From NCBI RefSeq assembly GCF_042677045.1, contig NZ_JBHTIH010000003.1, positions 744,001 through 808,000 on the forward strand: 64,000 bases of DNA, read 5' to 3'. The stretch comes from Lysobacter_K koreensis. Its GTDB lineage: Bacteria > Pseudomonadota > Gammaproteobacteria > Xanthomonadales > Xanthomonadaceae. The number at the start of each line of letters is the position of its first letter. Position 1 is the first letter of the stretch. The position numbers and the translations under genes were made by a program. Under the pieces are notes generated by a model, which saw only the letters and a program-made list of their open reading frames with translations, was not told where the DNA came from and searched no databases. Positions 18,228 through 28,950 of this stretch are shown piece by piece.

Positions 18228-19483
18228 GCGAGCAACTTGCGTACCTTGGTGAGCGCGGCGACGAAGGCTTCGACCTCGTCGTGGGTGTTGTAGAACGCGA
18301 ACGAGGCGCGGCAGGTCGCGGCCACGCCGAAGTGCTGCATCAGCGGGTGCGCGCAATGGTGGCCGGAGCGGATCGCGACGCCTTCCAGGTCGAGCAGGGT
18401 GGCCAGGTCGTGCGCGTGCGCGCCGGCGACCAGGAAGCTGATCACCGCGGCCTTGTCGCGCGCGCTGCCGAAGATGCGCAGGCCGTCAAGCTTCGAAAGC
18501 TCCTCGGTCGCGTGGGCCAGCAGCGCCTGCTCGCGCGCCTCGATGTGGGCCATGCCCAGGTCCGACAGGTAGTCGACCGCGGCGCCAAGGCCGACGAAGC
18601 CGGCGATGTTCGGGGTGCCCGCCTCGAACTTGTGCGGGGCGTCGTTGTAGACCGTGCCGTCGAAACGCACTTCCTTGATCATCTCGCCGCCGCCGAGGAA
18701 CGGCGGCATCGCGGCCAGGTGCTCGCGGCGCGCCCACAGCGCGCCGGTGCCGGTCGGGCCGGCCATCTTGTGGCCGGTGATCGCATAGAAGTCGCAGCCG
18801 AGCGAGGCAATGTCGAGCGCCCGGTGCGGCGCAGCCTGCGATCCGTCGATCACGCTGGCGATGCCGCGCCTGCGGGCCTCGCGGCAGATTTCGCGCACCG
18901 GGTTGACGGTGCCCAGGACGTTCGACACGTGGGTCACGCCGAGCAGCTTCACCTCGGGCGTCAGCAGCGTGTACAGCGCGTCGAGGTCGAGCTCGCCGCG
19001 GTCGTTGAGTTCGGCAACCTTGATCGTGGCGCCGGTGCGCTGCGCGACCAGCTGCCACGGCACGATGTTGGCGTGGTGCTCCATGCGCGTGAGCACGATC
19101 GCATCGCCGGGCTGCAGGCGCGGCAGGGCCCACGAGTAGGCGACCAGGTTGAGCGCGAACGTGGTGCCGCTGCACAGCACCAGTTCGTCGCTGCGCACGT
19201 TGAGGAACCGCGCCAGCTTGGTACGGGCGCCCTCGAACGCATCGGTGGCCTCCGCGCCCAGTGCGTGCACCGCGCGGCTGACGTTGGCGTTGTGGCGGCG
19301 GTAGAAGTCGTCGACCGCGGCGATCACGGACTCGGGCTTCTGCCCGGTGTTGGCCGAGTCGAGGTAGATCAGCGGCTTGCCGTGGACCTGGCGCGTGAGC
19401 AGCGGGAAATCGGCGCGGACGCGTGCCCAGTCGATCGCCTCGGTGGCCGATGCACTGCCAGCGGCGACGTCGGGCGCGTTCAT
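18224..19483 (-). CDS. sufS: Cysteine desulfurase SufS
   Basis: A 419-residue PLP enzyme that removes sulfur from L-cysteine for Fe-S cluster assembly. The PLP lysine lies in AITGHKMAGPTGTGALW near residue 240, with VIDGSQAAPH upstream. The persulfide cysteine is in GVAATCRASFAFYNTHDEV near residue 385, which with the nearby SGHHCAHP segment is typical of type II (SufS) enzymes. The gene starts one codon from the sufD stop (TGA/ATG overlap near 19480-19483). No sufE or sufU sulfur-transfer partner is visible in the operon. Confidence 0.96.
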   Translation of the reverse strand: MNAPDVAAGSASATEAIDWARVRADFPLLTRQVHGKPLIYLDSANTGQKPESVIAAVDDFYRRHNANVSRAVHALGAEATDAFEGARTKLARFLNVRSDELVLCSGTTFALNLVAYSWALPRLQPGDAIVLTRMEHHANIVPWQLVAQRTGATIKVAELNDRGELDLDALYTLLTPEVKLLGVTHVSNVLGTVNPVREICREARRRGIASVIDGSQAAPHRALDIASLGCDFYAITGHKMAGPTGTGALWARREHLAAMPPFLGGGEMIKEVRFDGTVYNDAPHKFEAGTPNIAGFVGLGAAVDYLSDLGMAHIEAREQALLAHATEELSKLDGLRIFGSARDKAAVISFLVAGAHAHDLATLLDLEGVAIRSGHHCAHPLMQHFGVAATCRASFAFYNTHDEVEAFVAALTKVRKLLA

Positions 19484-20796
19484 GCCAGCTCCGAGCGCGC
19501 CAGCGCTGCGTCCAGTCGCGTCGCCACCAAGTCGCGTAACGCGGCATCGTCGAGCACGGCCAGCGTCTCGCGGCAGAACGCGGTGGTCAGCAGTGCGCGC
19601 GCCTGGGCGGCCGGCACGCCGCGCGAGCGCAGGTAGAACATCGCGATCGGGTCGAGCTGACCGACCGTGGCGCCATGCGCGGCCTGGACCTCGTCGGCGT
19701 GGATCTCCAGCACCGGCTGGGTATCGATCTCGGCGCCCTCGGACAGCAGCAGGTTCTTGTTCGAGAGCATGGCGGCGGTGCCGTCGGCGCCCTCGCGGAT
19801 CAGGATGCCGCCGTGGAAGGCGGCGCGCGAACGGCCGGCGCCGAGGCCGCGCCAGGTCAGCTCGCAGGCGCTGTCGCGACCGACGTGGTCGACGCCCAGG
19901 CGGGTATCGAGGTGGCGCTTGCCGGTGGCCAGCAGCACGCCGTTGGCGTGCAGGCGCGCGCCTTCACCGTGCAGGGCGACGTTGAGTTCGTGCCGCGACA
20001 GCGCCGCGCCCAGTTCGAGGTCGAGCCGGCGGTAGCTGGCCGCGCGCGCGAGCACTGCGTCGGTGCGGGCGATCACGGTCGCCGCGGCCGCGTCATCCTG
20101 CATGCGGGCGTGGGTCAGCCGGCTGTCGGGGCCCAAGTGCACGTGCATCAGGCTGTTGGCGAGGTGGCCGTGTGCGCCGCTGGCCAGCTGGTGCTCGACC
20201 AGGGAGAGCGAGGCGCCCGCGCGCAGTTCGACCAGATGGCGCAGGTGCCAGGCCAGGTCGCGGCTGGATTGGTCGGAGGCTTCCGAAGGCGCGCCGACGA
20301 AGACCAGGTGGATAGGGTGCGTCGACTGCACGCCCGCGTCGGCGCGCAGGACCACGCCGTCCTCGGCAAGGGCGGCGTTGAGGCGCGCGAACACCTCGTC
20401 ACCGCGCTCGAAGCGGCGGGCGAGGAAGCTGGTTTCGCGGCCATCGCCTTCGTGCAGCAACTCGGCCAACGGGCGCAGCGAGACGCCATCGGGCAAGCCA
20501 GCAAGGTCGGAATGCACCGCATCGAAGCGGCCATTGACGAACACCAGCCGCGGCGACGGGATCGCGGCCAGCAGCTGCGGGTCGATCGACGCCGGCGTGG
20601 AAGCGCGGCCGGCGTCGAACGCGCGGCGCTCGAACGCGCGCAGCGGAGTGTACTTCCAGGTTTCGGTGCGCGGGCCGGGCAGGCCGTCGCGCAACGCGGC
20701 GTCCAGCGCCGCGCGCCGGGCCACGCCATGGCCGCCGGCCTCGCGCAGGGGCAGCGCGTCGAAGGACGAGGCGAGCGATTCGAGCAGGGCACTCAT
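19480..20796 (-). CDS. sufD: Fe-S cluster assembly protein SufD
   Basis: A 438-residue scaffold subunit of the SufBCD complex. Family signs are the opening TETWKYTPLRAFE near residue 50, the beta-helix body with LVFVNGRFDAVHSDL and RRLDLELGAALSRHELNV, and the C-terminal HGATVGQLDPIAMFYLRSRGV segment bearing the conserved His of SufD. The start ATG 20796 is chosen where similarity begins; it sits 2 bases beyond the sufC stop. An in-frame extension upstream lies inside sufC. Confidence 0.95.
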   Translation of the reverse strand: MSALLESLASSFDALPLREAGGHGVARRAALDAALRDGLPGPRTETWKYTPLRAFERRAFDAGRASTPASIDPQLLAAIPSPRLVFVNGRFDAVHSDLAGLPDGVSLRPLAELLHEGDGRETSFLARRFERGDEVFARLNAALAEDGVVLRADAGVQSTHPIHLVFVGAPSEASDQSSRDLAWHLRHLVELRAGASLSLVEHQLASGAHGHLANSLMHVHLGPDSRLTHARMQDDAAAATVIARTDAVLARAASYRRLDLELGAALSRHELNVALHGEGARLHANGVLLATGKRHLDTRLGVDHVGRDSACELTWRGLGAGRSRAAFHGGILIREGADGTAAMLSNKNLLLSEGAEIDTQPVLEIHADEVQAAHGATVGQLDPIAMFYLRSRGVPAAQARALLTTAFCRETLAVLDDAALRDLVATRLDAALARSELA

Positions 20797-20797
20797 G

Positions 20798-21562
<765 letters not shown>

Positions 21563-21582
21563 GGTTCGTTTTCCGTGTTAAG

Positions 21583-21741
21583 CCCCTCTCCCATCGGGAG
21601 AGGGATTGGGGTGAGGGGTCAACGAAGCGGTGGAACGCCAATCCGCTTCCGCGAATGCGTGACCATCTGCCTGTGTTCGCCAACGCAACTCCGCCGGCCC
21701 CTCATCCGCCCTTCGGGCACCTTCTCCCGGCGGGAGAAGGG
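21583..21741. repeat. Composite inverted repeat, family C (CCCTCTCCC...GGGAGAGGG)
   Basis: Left part CCCCTCTCCCATCGGGAGAG plus GGATTGGGGTGAGGGG (21583-21619), and right part CCCCTCATCCGCCCTTCGGG plus CACCTTCTCCCGGCGGGAGAAGGG (21698-21741). Each part is palindromic and together they form an imperfect inverted repeat. It lies between sufB and sufC inside the suf operon. Confidence 0.75.
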
Positions 21742-21757
21742 ACAAAGCAGAACAAAA

Positions 21758-23260
<1,503 letters not shown>

Positions 23261-23290
23261 CGGGGCTGCCTACTGGATTTGCTTCTGCAT

Positions 23291-23373
23291 GGCGGGTGGA
23301 GTCCGCCACGGGGTGTGGCATGGCGGGTTGAAACCCGCCCTATTTGCCGAGCGGCGGGTCAAGACCCGGCTAG
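23291..23373. repeat. Tandem GGCGGGTTGAAACCCGCC palindromes, family D
   Basis: Three small palindromes: GGCGGGTGGAGTCCGCC (23291-23307), GGCGGGTTGAAACCCGCC (23322-23340) and GGCGGGTCAAGACCCGGCTAG (23353-23373). The last overlaps the TAG stop of the Rrf2 regulator gene. Related elements are at 25200-25307, 45297-45314 and 48893-48959. Confidence 0.75.
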
Positions 23374-23828
23374 GCGTTGGCCAGGCGCAGGTCGATGCGC
23401 CTCGCGTCAGGTGGGAGGGGCGGCGGTGCCGGCGCGAGCATCTGCGCCAGGGTCACGCTGCGCAGCGCCTCGACCACCACGTCGTTGATCCGGCGCCAGT
23501 TGGCGCGCACGCCGCAGTGATCCTCGATGCCGCAGTTGCCGGCGTGGACGCTGCACTCGGTCATCCCGAGCGGGCCTTCCATCGCGGTCACGATGTCGAG
23601 CAGGCCGATCTCGTCGGCCGAACGCGCGAGCCGGTAGCCGCCGTTGGCGCCGCGGAAGCCCTCGACCAGGCCGGCCTGCGCCAGCGGCTTGAGCAGCTTG
23701 CTCACGGTTGGAGCCTCCAGCCCTGCGCGCTCGGCCAGGTCCGACGCGCTGAGCACGGCGTCGGGCTGGGCGGCCAGGACCGTCAGCACGACCGTGGCGT
23801 AGTCGGTGAGTTTGGTGACGCGAAGCAT
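23370..23828 (-). CDS. sufR: Rrf2-family SUF system regulator (IscR-like)
   Basis: A 152-residue winged-helix repressor of the Rrf2 family. The DNA-binding half shows LRVTKLTDYATVVLTVLA and LEAPTVSKLLKPLAQAGLVE; a cysteine triad that would hold a [2Fe-2S] cluster is in TECSVHAGNCGIEDHCGVR near residues 93-106. It would report Fe-S status and repress the suf operon when clusters are sufficient. A palindrome just upstream (23852-23870) is a candidate self-operator. The symbol reflects its role here; it is homologous to IscR rather than to the cyanobacterial SufR family. Confidence 0.9.
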   Translation of the reverse strand: MLRVTKLTDYATVVLTVLAAQPDAVLSASDLAERAGLEAPTVSKLLKPLAQAGLVEGFRGANGGYRLARSADEIGLLDIVTAMEGPLGMTECSVHAGNCGIEDHCGVRANWRRINDVVVEALRSVTLAQMLAPAPPPLPPDARRIDLRLANA

Positions 23829-23851
23829 GGGCGCGGGGCCAGGGTTTGAAT

Positions 23852-23870
23852 CCGTACCGGAATTGTACGG
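23852..23870 (-). promoter_or_regulatory. Candidate Rrf2/SufR operator
   Basis: Perfect inverted repeat CCGTAC-N7-GTACGG located 24-42 bases before the regulator's start codon, where a repressor would block the promoter. An AT-rich stretch (AATTG) lies in the spacer. Binding is inferred from position and symmetry. Confidence 0.55.
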
Positions 23871-23970
23871 TTTAAGCCCGGCGCGGCCAAGCGCCCCGCG
23901 CGCTAGGGTTCATGCGGTCGCTGGGCCACATTCCATGGGCGGCCCGCTGAGCCCCCAGGACGGGCGCCGG

Positions 23971-24516
23971 TCAGCGTTGCGCGATCGGCGCGGCCGGCAG
24001 CACCAGCTCGTAGTACGGCGCTGGCGGCTTCCGGTCCGGGGGCAAGTAGGCCGGCGCCGGCTCGCCGCCCGGGCCGAGCGACTTGATGAAACGGTAGATC
24101 GCGCGGCGGTCGTCGGGGCTCATCGCCCGCAGCGCGAAGTCCGGCATTAGCGGTCGCGTGCGCAGCGTCGCGCTGTAGTCCAGCCACTGCGCCTCGTCCA
24201 TGTCGGCCAGTCGCAGCCGCAGGTTGGTCGCGTAGGTCGTGCCCCACGGTCCCTTGAAGCCCATTGGCGAGCCGGTCAGCCATTGCGCCGGGTCGATGTT
24301 GCCCTGCGCCTGCGCATAGCCGGCGGTGTGGCAGTCGTTGCAGCCCGTGGTGCGGACCAGGTACTCGCCGCGGGCGACCAGGTCCGGTGCGCCGGCCGCT
24401 CGCGCGGTCGGGCTGGCGACGGCGGCAGGCGCGGCCGCGGCGGTGTCGGGGGCGCGTTGGCAGGCCGCGCTCAACAACAGGCTTGCGGCCAGGGACGAAA
24501 CCAGGAGGTGGTTCAT
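23971..24516 (-). CDS. c-type cytochrome lipoprotein
   Basis: A 181-residue lipoprotein (lipobox LLLSAACQ, Cys19) with one c-type haem site, TTGCNDCHTAG, near residue 60. The distal region holds MSPDDRRAIYRFIKSLGPGG, typical of small class I cytochromes fused to dehydrogenases or acting as free carriers. An Ala/Pro-rich linker follows the lipid anchor. The partner is not encoded next to it. Expected location is the periplasmic face of the inner membrane or the outer membrane. Confidence 0.88.
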   Translation of the reverse strand: MNHLLVSSLAASLLLSAACQRAPDTAAAAPAAVASPTARAAGAPDLVARGEYLVRTTGCNDCHTAGYAQAQGNIDPAQWLTGSPMGFKGPWGTTYATNLRLRLADMDEAQWLDYSATLRTRPLMPDFALRAMSPDDRRAIYRFIKSLGPGGEPAPAYLPPDRKPPAPYYELVLPAAPIAQR

Positions 24517-24659
24517 GGACGTGCTCGCAGAAGGGAACGCCGATCCAACGGCCTGGCGCGGCGCGGGCGGACAGTGCGCGATGGCCGTGGCCGCGCATCC
24601 GGGTCAAAATGCCGGCAGCAATTCCGTGCACCAGCCCGCAACCTCATCTGGAAACCCGC

Positions 24660-25145
24660 ATGCCGCGCAAGATCGTCGCCCGTCGCTCCGCCATCCACGG
24701 CAATGGCGTATTCGCCCTCGAACCGATCGCGAAGGGCGAGCGCGTGGTCGAGTACAAGGGCCGCCGCCGCACCCACGAGGACGTCGATGCCGGCGACAGC
24801 GGCGATGCCGACTCGGGCCACACCTTCCTGTTCACGCTCAACGACGAGTACGTGATCGACGCCAACTTCGAGGGCAGCACCGCGCGCTGGATCAACCACA
24901 GCTGCGCGCCGAACTGCGAGGCAGTGCTGGAAGAGCATGATGGCGACGACCGCCGCAAGGACCGGGTGTTCATCGAGGCGATCCGCGCGATCAAGCCCGG
25001 CGAGGAACTGGCCTACGACTACGGCATCGTGCTGGCCGAGCCGCACACCGCCCGGCTGAAAAAGATCTGGGAGTGCCGCTGCGGCGCGAAGAACTGTACC
25101 GGCACGATGCTCAAGCCCAAGCGCAAGCCGGCGAAGAAGAAGTAG
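24660..25145 (+). CDS. SET domain protein-lysine methyltransferase
   Basis: A 161-residue single SET domain with post-SET zinc site. Landmarks are the N-terminal IHGNGVFALEPIAKGERVVEY, the AdoMet/pseudoknot motif RWINHSCAPNCEA near residue 82, the catalytic region GEELAYDYG near 118, and the post-SET Cys cluster WECRCGAKNCTG near 140. A Lys-rich tail follows. It would methylate lysines of a protein substrate, unknown here. There is no signal peptide or obvious secretion signal. SET proteins are of eukaryotic flavour but occur in several bacterial groups including xanthomonads. The start is ATG 24660; no good Shine-Dalgarno is visible. Confidence 0.9.
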   Translation: MPRKIVARRSAIHGNGVFALEPIAKGERVVEYKGRRRTHEDVDAGDSGDADSGHTFLFTLNDEYVIDANFEGSTARWINHSCAPNCEAVLEEHDGDDRRKDRVFIEAIRAIKPGEELAYDYGIVLAEPHTARLKKIWECRCGAKNCTGTMLKPKRKPAKKK

Positions 25146-25199
25146 CCCGCCACGTACCAAGGTGCGATGGCGCCGCGACAACGGCGCGGGGACACTGAC

Positions 25200-25307
25200 G
25201 TAGGGCGGGTTTCAACCCGCCATCGCCTTATCCCCGTGCTGCGTCAGCCACGCCCAGAAGACGGTGGCGGCCGCGAACACGCAACGGCGGGCTAGAGCCC
25301 GCCCTAC
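25200..25307. repeat. Family D palindrome pair (GTAGGGCGGG...CCCGCCCTAC)
   Basis: GTAGGGCGGGTTTCAACCCGCC at 25200-25221 and GGCGGGCTAGAGCCCGCCCTAC at 25286-25307, facing each other across about 64 bases. The pair ends 15 bases before the bdhA start. Confidence 0.8.
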
Positions 25308-25322
25308 AAACGAAGGAATTCC

Positions 25323-26108
25323 ATGAGTTCGCTCGAAGGCAAGGTCGCGGTCGTAACCGGCGCCGCCAGTGGCATCGGCAAGGAAATCGCGCACGAACTG
25401 GCCCGCGCCGGGGCCACGGTCGCGATCGCGGACCTCAACGGCGATGGCGCCCACGCCGTCGCCGCGCAGATCGCCCAGGCCGGCGGCCGCGCGCTGGGCA
25501 TCGCGATGGACGTCACCGACGAGGCCGCGGTCGACGCCGGCATCGCCACAGTGGTCGCCCGGTTCGGTGGCATCGATATCCTGGTGTCCAACGCCGGCAT
25601 CCAGATCGTCAACCCGATCGAGAACTACGCCTACGCCGACTGGAAGAAGATGCTGGCGATCCATCTCGATGGCGCCTTCCTCACCACCAAGGCGGTGCTG
25701 CCGCACATGTACGCCGGCGACCGCGGCGGCACCGTGGTCTACATGGGCTCGGTGCACTCGCACCTGGCCTCGCCACTGAAGTCGGCCTACGTCACCGCCA
25801 AGCACGGCCTGCTCGGGCTGGCGCGGGTGCTGGCCAAGGAAGGCGCGGCGCACGGCGTGCGCAGCAACGTGGTGTGCCCCGGGTTCGTGCGCACGCCGCT
25901 GGTCGACAAGCAGATCCCCGAGCAGGCGCGCGAGCTGGGCATCAGCGAGGACGAAGTGGTTCGCAAGGTGATGCTGGGCAATACCGTCGATGGCGTGTTC
26001 ACCACCGTCGAGGACGTGGCGCGCACCGTGCGCTTCCTCGCCGAGTTCCCGAACGCGGCCCTGACCGGGCAGAGCATCACCGTCAGCCACGGCTGGCACA
26101 TGCAGTAG
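25323..26108 (+). CDS. bdhA: 3-hydroxybutyrate dehydrogenase (SDR family)
   Basis: A 261-residue short-chain dehydrogenase that interconverts D-3-hydroxybutyrate and acetoacetate. The NAD-binding motif TGAASGIGKEIA is near residue 12, NAG in LVSNAGIQIV near 90, and the catalytic Ser-Tyr-Lys in MGSVHSHLASPLKSAYVTAK at about 142-159. The segment VCPGFVRTPLVDKQIPEQA and the end SITVSHGWHMQ are characteristic of 3-hydroxybutyrate dehydrogenases. The start ATG 25323 is preceded by GAAGGAATTCC. No poly-hydroxybutyrate genes lie nearby. Confidence 0.92.
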   Translation: MSSLEGKVAVVTGAASGIGKEIAHELARAGATVAIADLNGDGAHAVAAQIAQAGGRALGIAMDVTDEAAVDAGIATVVARFGGIDILVSNAGIQIVNPIENYAYADWKKMLAIHLDGAFLTTKAVLPHMYAGDRGGTVVYMGSVHSHLASPLKSAYVTAKHGLLGLARVLAKEGAAHGVRSNVVCPGFVRTPLVDKQIPEQARELGISEDEVVRKVMLGNTVDGVFTTVEDVARTVRFLAEFPNAALTGQSITVSHGWHMQ

Positions 26109-26485
26109 CGGCTGGCGAGCGTGAGCGGCTCAGCCGAATCCCGGTAGGTCCGAGCCTGCTCGGACGGCCTTTCGTGCATGAGCAAGGGCGATCCGAGCAG
26201 GCTCGGATCGATACGGGCACGCCGTTCCCGGATTCTGCCCAGCCACTGCGCCGGCCTGCCTTCCGGCGGGCATGCCAACACCGGCAAGGCGGATAGCCGA
26301 TGCCGCAAGCAGACGATTGGTTGCCATGACTTATGCCAGTCGGTAACCCCCGCGTACCCGACTAGCCTGCGCGGCATTGCTGCGGGATTGCCGCGGCCGA
26401 CCGCATGGATGCGGATTTTCCTCCACGGGTTCACGCCGTCTGCCAGCGCGTTCCCGCGGACACTTCACTGCATTCCGGGACTCCC
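26109..26485. other. Intergenic region with a REPIN copy
   Basis: 377 bases. The first part carries the family A element (26144-26214). The remaining 270 bases must contain the promoter of the DUF5916 gene, but I see no confident promoter, operator or small gene. Confidence 0.5.
26144..26214. repeat. REPIN-like inverted repeat, family A copy 2
   Basis: Arms GTAGGTCCGAGCCTGCTCGG and CCGAGCAGGCTCGGATCGATAC around a 27-base spacer. It has the same hairpin-within-hairpin design as copies at 4840-4910 and 28791-28859. Confidence 0.85.
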
Positions 26486-28771
26486 ATGCGCGCTCCACTG
26501 ACCCTCGCGATCCTCGCCGCGCTTGCCGCGCCCGCCGCCCACGCCATCGAGGTCGACGGCCGCATCGATCCGGCCGAATGGGAAGGCGCCCAGCACGTCA
26601 CCGATTTCCGCCTGACCGAGCCGCTGTCGCGCGCGCCGGCGCCGCAGCCGACCGAGGCCTGGATCAAGGCCACTCCCGAAGGCCTGGCGGTGGGCTGGCG
26701 CAACACCCAGCCGGCCGGCGTGCCTCGCACCCGCCAGCGCGCGCAGCGCGACCAGGGCGGCAACGCCGACCGCGTCAACATCTATGTCGACTTCGACGGC
26801 GACGCGCGCACCGGATACAACTTCACCCTGCTGCTGTCGGACAGCATCGTCGACGGCACCATCACCAACGAAAACCAGTTCAACAACGACTGGGACGGCG
26901 ACTGGCGCCACGCGACCTCCGAGGACGGCGACACCTGGTCGGCCGAGATCCTGCTGCCCTGGCACATCGCGCCGATGCAGAAGGCCGGCGGCCAGACGCG
27001 CGTGATCGGCTTGTCGCTGGACCGCGTGATCGGCGAAACCGGCGAGCGCATGTCGTGGCCGGCGATCGGCTTTCGCGAACAGCGCTTCATGTCCGTATTC
27101 GAGAAGGTGACCGTGCCGCAGTACAGCCAGTCGCTGCTCGCGATCACGCCGTACGCGGTCGGGGTCTACGACGCGGTCAACGGCAAGACCGACTTCGACG
27201 GCGGCGGCGACCTGTTCTGGAAGCCCAACGGCCAGTTCCAGGTCAGCGCCACGATCAACCCCGACTTCGGCCAGGTCGAGAGCGACCAGCTGGTGGTCAA
27301 CTTCGGCGCGATCGAGAGCTTCTTCAACGACAAGCGGCCGTTCTTCACCGAGAACCAGAGCTTCTTCGACGTGCCGTTCGGTTCGCTCAATACCGCCAAC
27401 CGGCTGATCTACACCCGCCGCGTCGGTGGCAACGCCGACGACGGCAGCGGCGCCGGCGACGTGGTCGCCGCGGCCAAGGTCAACGGCAGCCTGGGCAGCT
27501 TCAACTACGGCGTGTTCGCGGCCAACGAAGGCGACGACGTCGGCCGCGACTTCTACGCCGCGCGCGTGACCCGCGATTTCACCCCCAAGCAGGGGCTTGG
27601 CGCGATGGTCACCCGCGTCGACCGTCCGTTCCGGGACCGCACCGCGACCGTGTACGAGGCCGACCACCGCTGGACCCCGACCACGCAGCTGAGCGTGCGC
27701 ACCACCGTGGTCGGCTCCGAGGTGGAGATCGGCGGCAACGGCACCGCGCCGCGCCGCGACCTGCGCGACAGCGGCGGCCAGGTGCGCATCGACTACGACA
27801 TGGGCAACAGCTGGCGCCAGCAGCTGTACCTGCTGCACCTGGGGCGCGACCTGCAGCTCAACGACTTCGGCTTCCTGGAGCGCAACAACTTCAACTACGG
27901 TCGCTACGAACTGGGCCATCGCATCACCGACCTGCCCGCGGACGGGCCGTTCGCCGCGCACGACTGGCGCTACGCGGTTTCGCGCCGGACCAACGACTCC
28001 GGCGTGCACATCGGCGATGCCTGGGCCTTCAACCGCTTCAGCGAGCGCCGCGACGGTGGCAACCAGTTCTTCGAGGTCGCCGGCTGGACCGCGGGCCACG
28101 ACGACCTGATCACCCGCGGCAACGGCGTGGTCAACGTGCCGAGCAAGCTGTTCCTGTTCGCCGAGCGCTTCCGCCCGCGCAAGGGCCACTGGGCGCTGTA
28201 CGGCAGCGTGCGCTACAACGCCGACGGCCTGGGCGGCGTCGACGAAGGCGCGACCACGCTGTTTTTCGAGCCGACCTACCACGTCAACGACACGCTGAGC
28301 TTCTTCTCCGGGCTTGAGCTGCGCCACAACCCCGACTGGCTGCTGTGGCAGCCCGGCGACGACATCGTGGCCAACGGCAACCGGCTGGGCAGCTTCCGTT
28401 CCGACATGGCGTTCCTCAGCGGCGGCATGACCTGGCTGGTCGACAACAAGCAGGAACTGCGCGTGCGGCTGGAGGCGATCGGCCTGGACGCGCAGGCACT
28501 GCAGACCTGGCGCGTGGCGCCCGACGGCACGCCGGTGGCGTCGACCGAGCCGCTTCCCGACTTCGGCCTGCGCAACCTCGGTTTCCAGGTGCGCTACCGC
28601 TACGAACTGGCGCCGCTGTCGTACCTGTACGTCGCCTACGTGCGCGGCGGCTCGCTGTTCGAGGAGGACATCGGCAGTTCCTTCGATGCGACCCGGCAGT
28701 TCACCGACGCGTTCGACCTGCGCGACAGCGAGCAGCTGCTGGTGAAGCTGTCGTACCGGTTCGAGATCTAG
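26486..28771 (+). CDS. DUF5916-type protein: CBM9-like domain plus outer-membrane barrel
   Basis: A 761-residue exported protein. The signal peptide (residues 1-20, ending PAAHA) is followed by a carbohydrate-binding family 9-like domain (IEVDGRIDPAEWEGA, DRVNIYVDFDGDARTGYNF, SAEILLPWHI) to about residue 200. The rest is a DUF5916-type region with INPDFGQVESDQLVVNFGAIE and FNDKRPFFTENQSFFDV, then a beta-rich domain ending LLVKLSYRFEI, consistent with an outer-membrane barrel. The function of the family is not established, and binding of a sugar or polymer at the cell surface is only suggested by the CBM9-like fold. The start is ATG 26486; it stands alone between two REPIN copies. Confidence 0.85.
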   Translation: MRAPLTLAILAALAAPAAHAIEVDGRIDPAEWEGAQHVTDFRLTEPLSRAPAPQPTEAWIKATPEGLAVGWRNTQPAGVPRTRQRAQRDQGGNADRVNIYVDFDGDARTGYNFTLLLSDSIVDGTITNENQFNNDWDGDWRHATSEDGDTWSAEILLPWHIAPMQKAGGQTRVIGLSLDRVIGETGERMSWPAIGFREQRFMSVFEKVTVPQYSQSLLAITPYAVGVYDAVNGKTDFDGGGDLFWKPNGQFQVSATINPDFGQVESDQLVVNFGAIESFFNDKRPFFTENQSFFDVPFGSLNTANRLIYTRRVGGNADDGSGAGDVVAAAKVNGSLGSFNYGVFAANEGDDVGRDFYAARVTRDFTPKQGLGAMVTRVDRPFRDRTATVYEADHRWTPTTQLSVRTTVVGSEVEIGGNGTAPRRDLRDSGGQVRIDYDMGNSWRQQLYLLHLGRDLQLNDFGFLERNNFNYGRYELGHRITDLPADGPFAAHDWRYAVSRRTNDSGVHIGDAWAFNRFSERRDGGNQFFEVAGWTAGHDDLITRGNGVVNVPSKLFLFAERFRPRKGHWALYGSVRYNADGLGGVDEGATTLFFEPTYHVNDTLSFFSGLELRHNPDWLLWQPGDDIVANGNRLGSFRSDMAFLSGGMTWLVDNKQELRVRLEAIGLDAQALQTWRVAPDGTPVASTEPLPDFGLRNLGFQVRYRYELAPLSYLYVAYVRGGSLFEEDIGSSFDATRQFTDAFDLRDSEQLLVKLSYRFEI

Positions 28772-28790
28772 CGGCGTTGGATGCCGTGAT

Positions 28791-28859
28791 GTAGGTCCGA
28801 GCCTGCTCGGACTGTTCTTGCCTTTGGGGCAGAAGCGGTCCGAGCAGGCTCGGATCTAC
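28791..28859. repeat. REPIN-like inverted repeat, family A copy 3
   Basis: Arms GTAGGTCCGAGCCTGCTCGG and CCGAGCAGGCTCGGATCTAC with a 28-base spacer, 20 bases after the DUF5916 stop. Confidence 0.87.
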
Positions 28860-28900
28860 GGACGACAGCAGCAACGGCAGCGGAGCAAGCTCCGCTCTGT

Positions 28901-28929
28901 ATCCCGGCTTTCGCCGGGATGACGAGCAA
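28901..28929. repeat. Short relative of the family B repeat
   Basis: ATCCCGGC-TTTC-GCCGGGAT followed by GACGAGCAA, matching the right arm and flank of the family B element at 8427-8458. A further small palindrome, GCGGAGCAAGCTCCGC, lies just before it at 28880-28895. Confidence 0.6.
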
Positions 28930-28950
28930 GGGCAATCCGGAAGCCACGTC

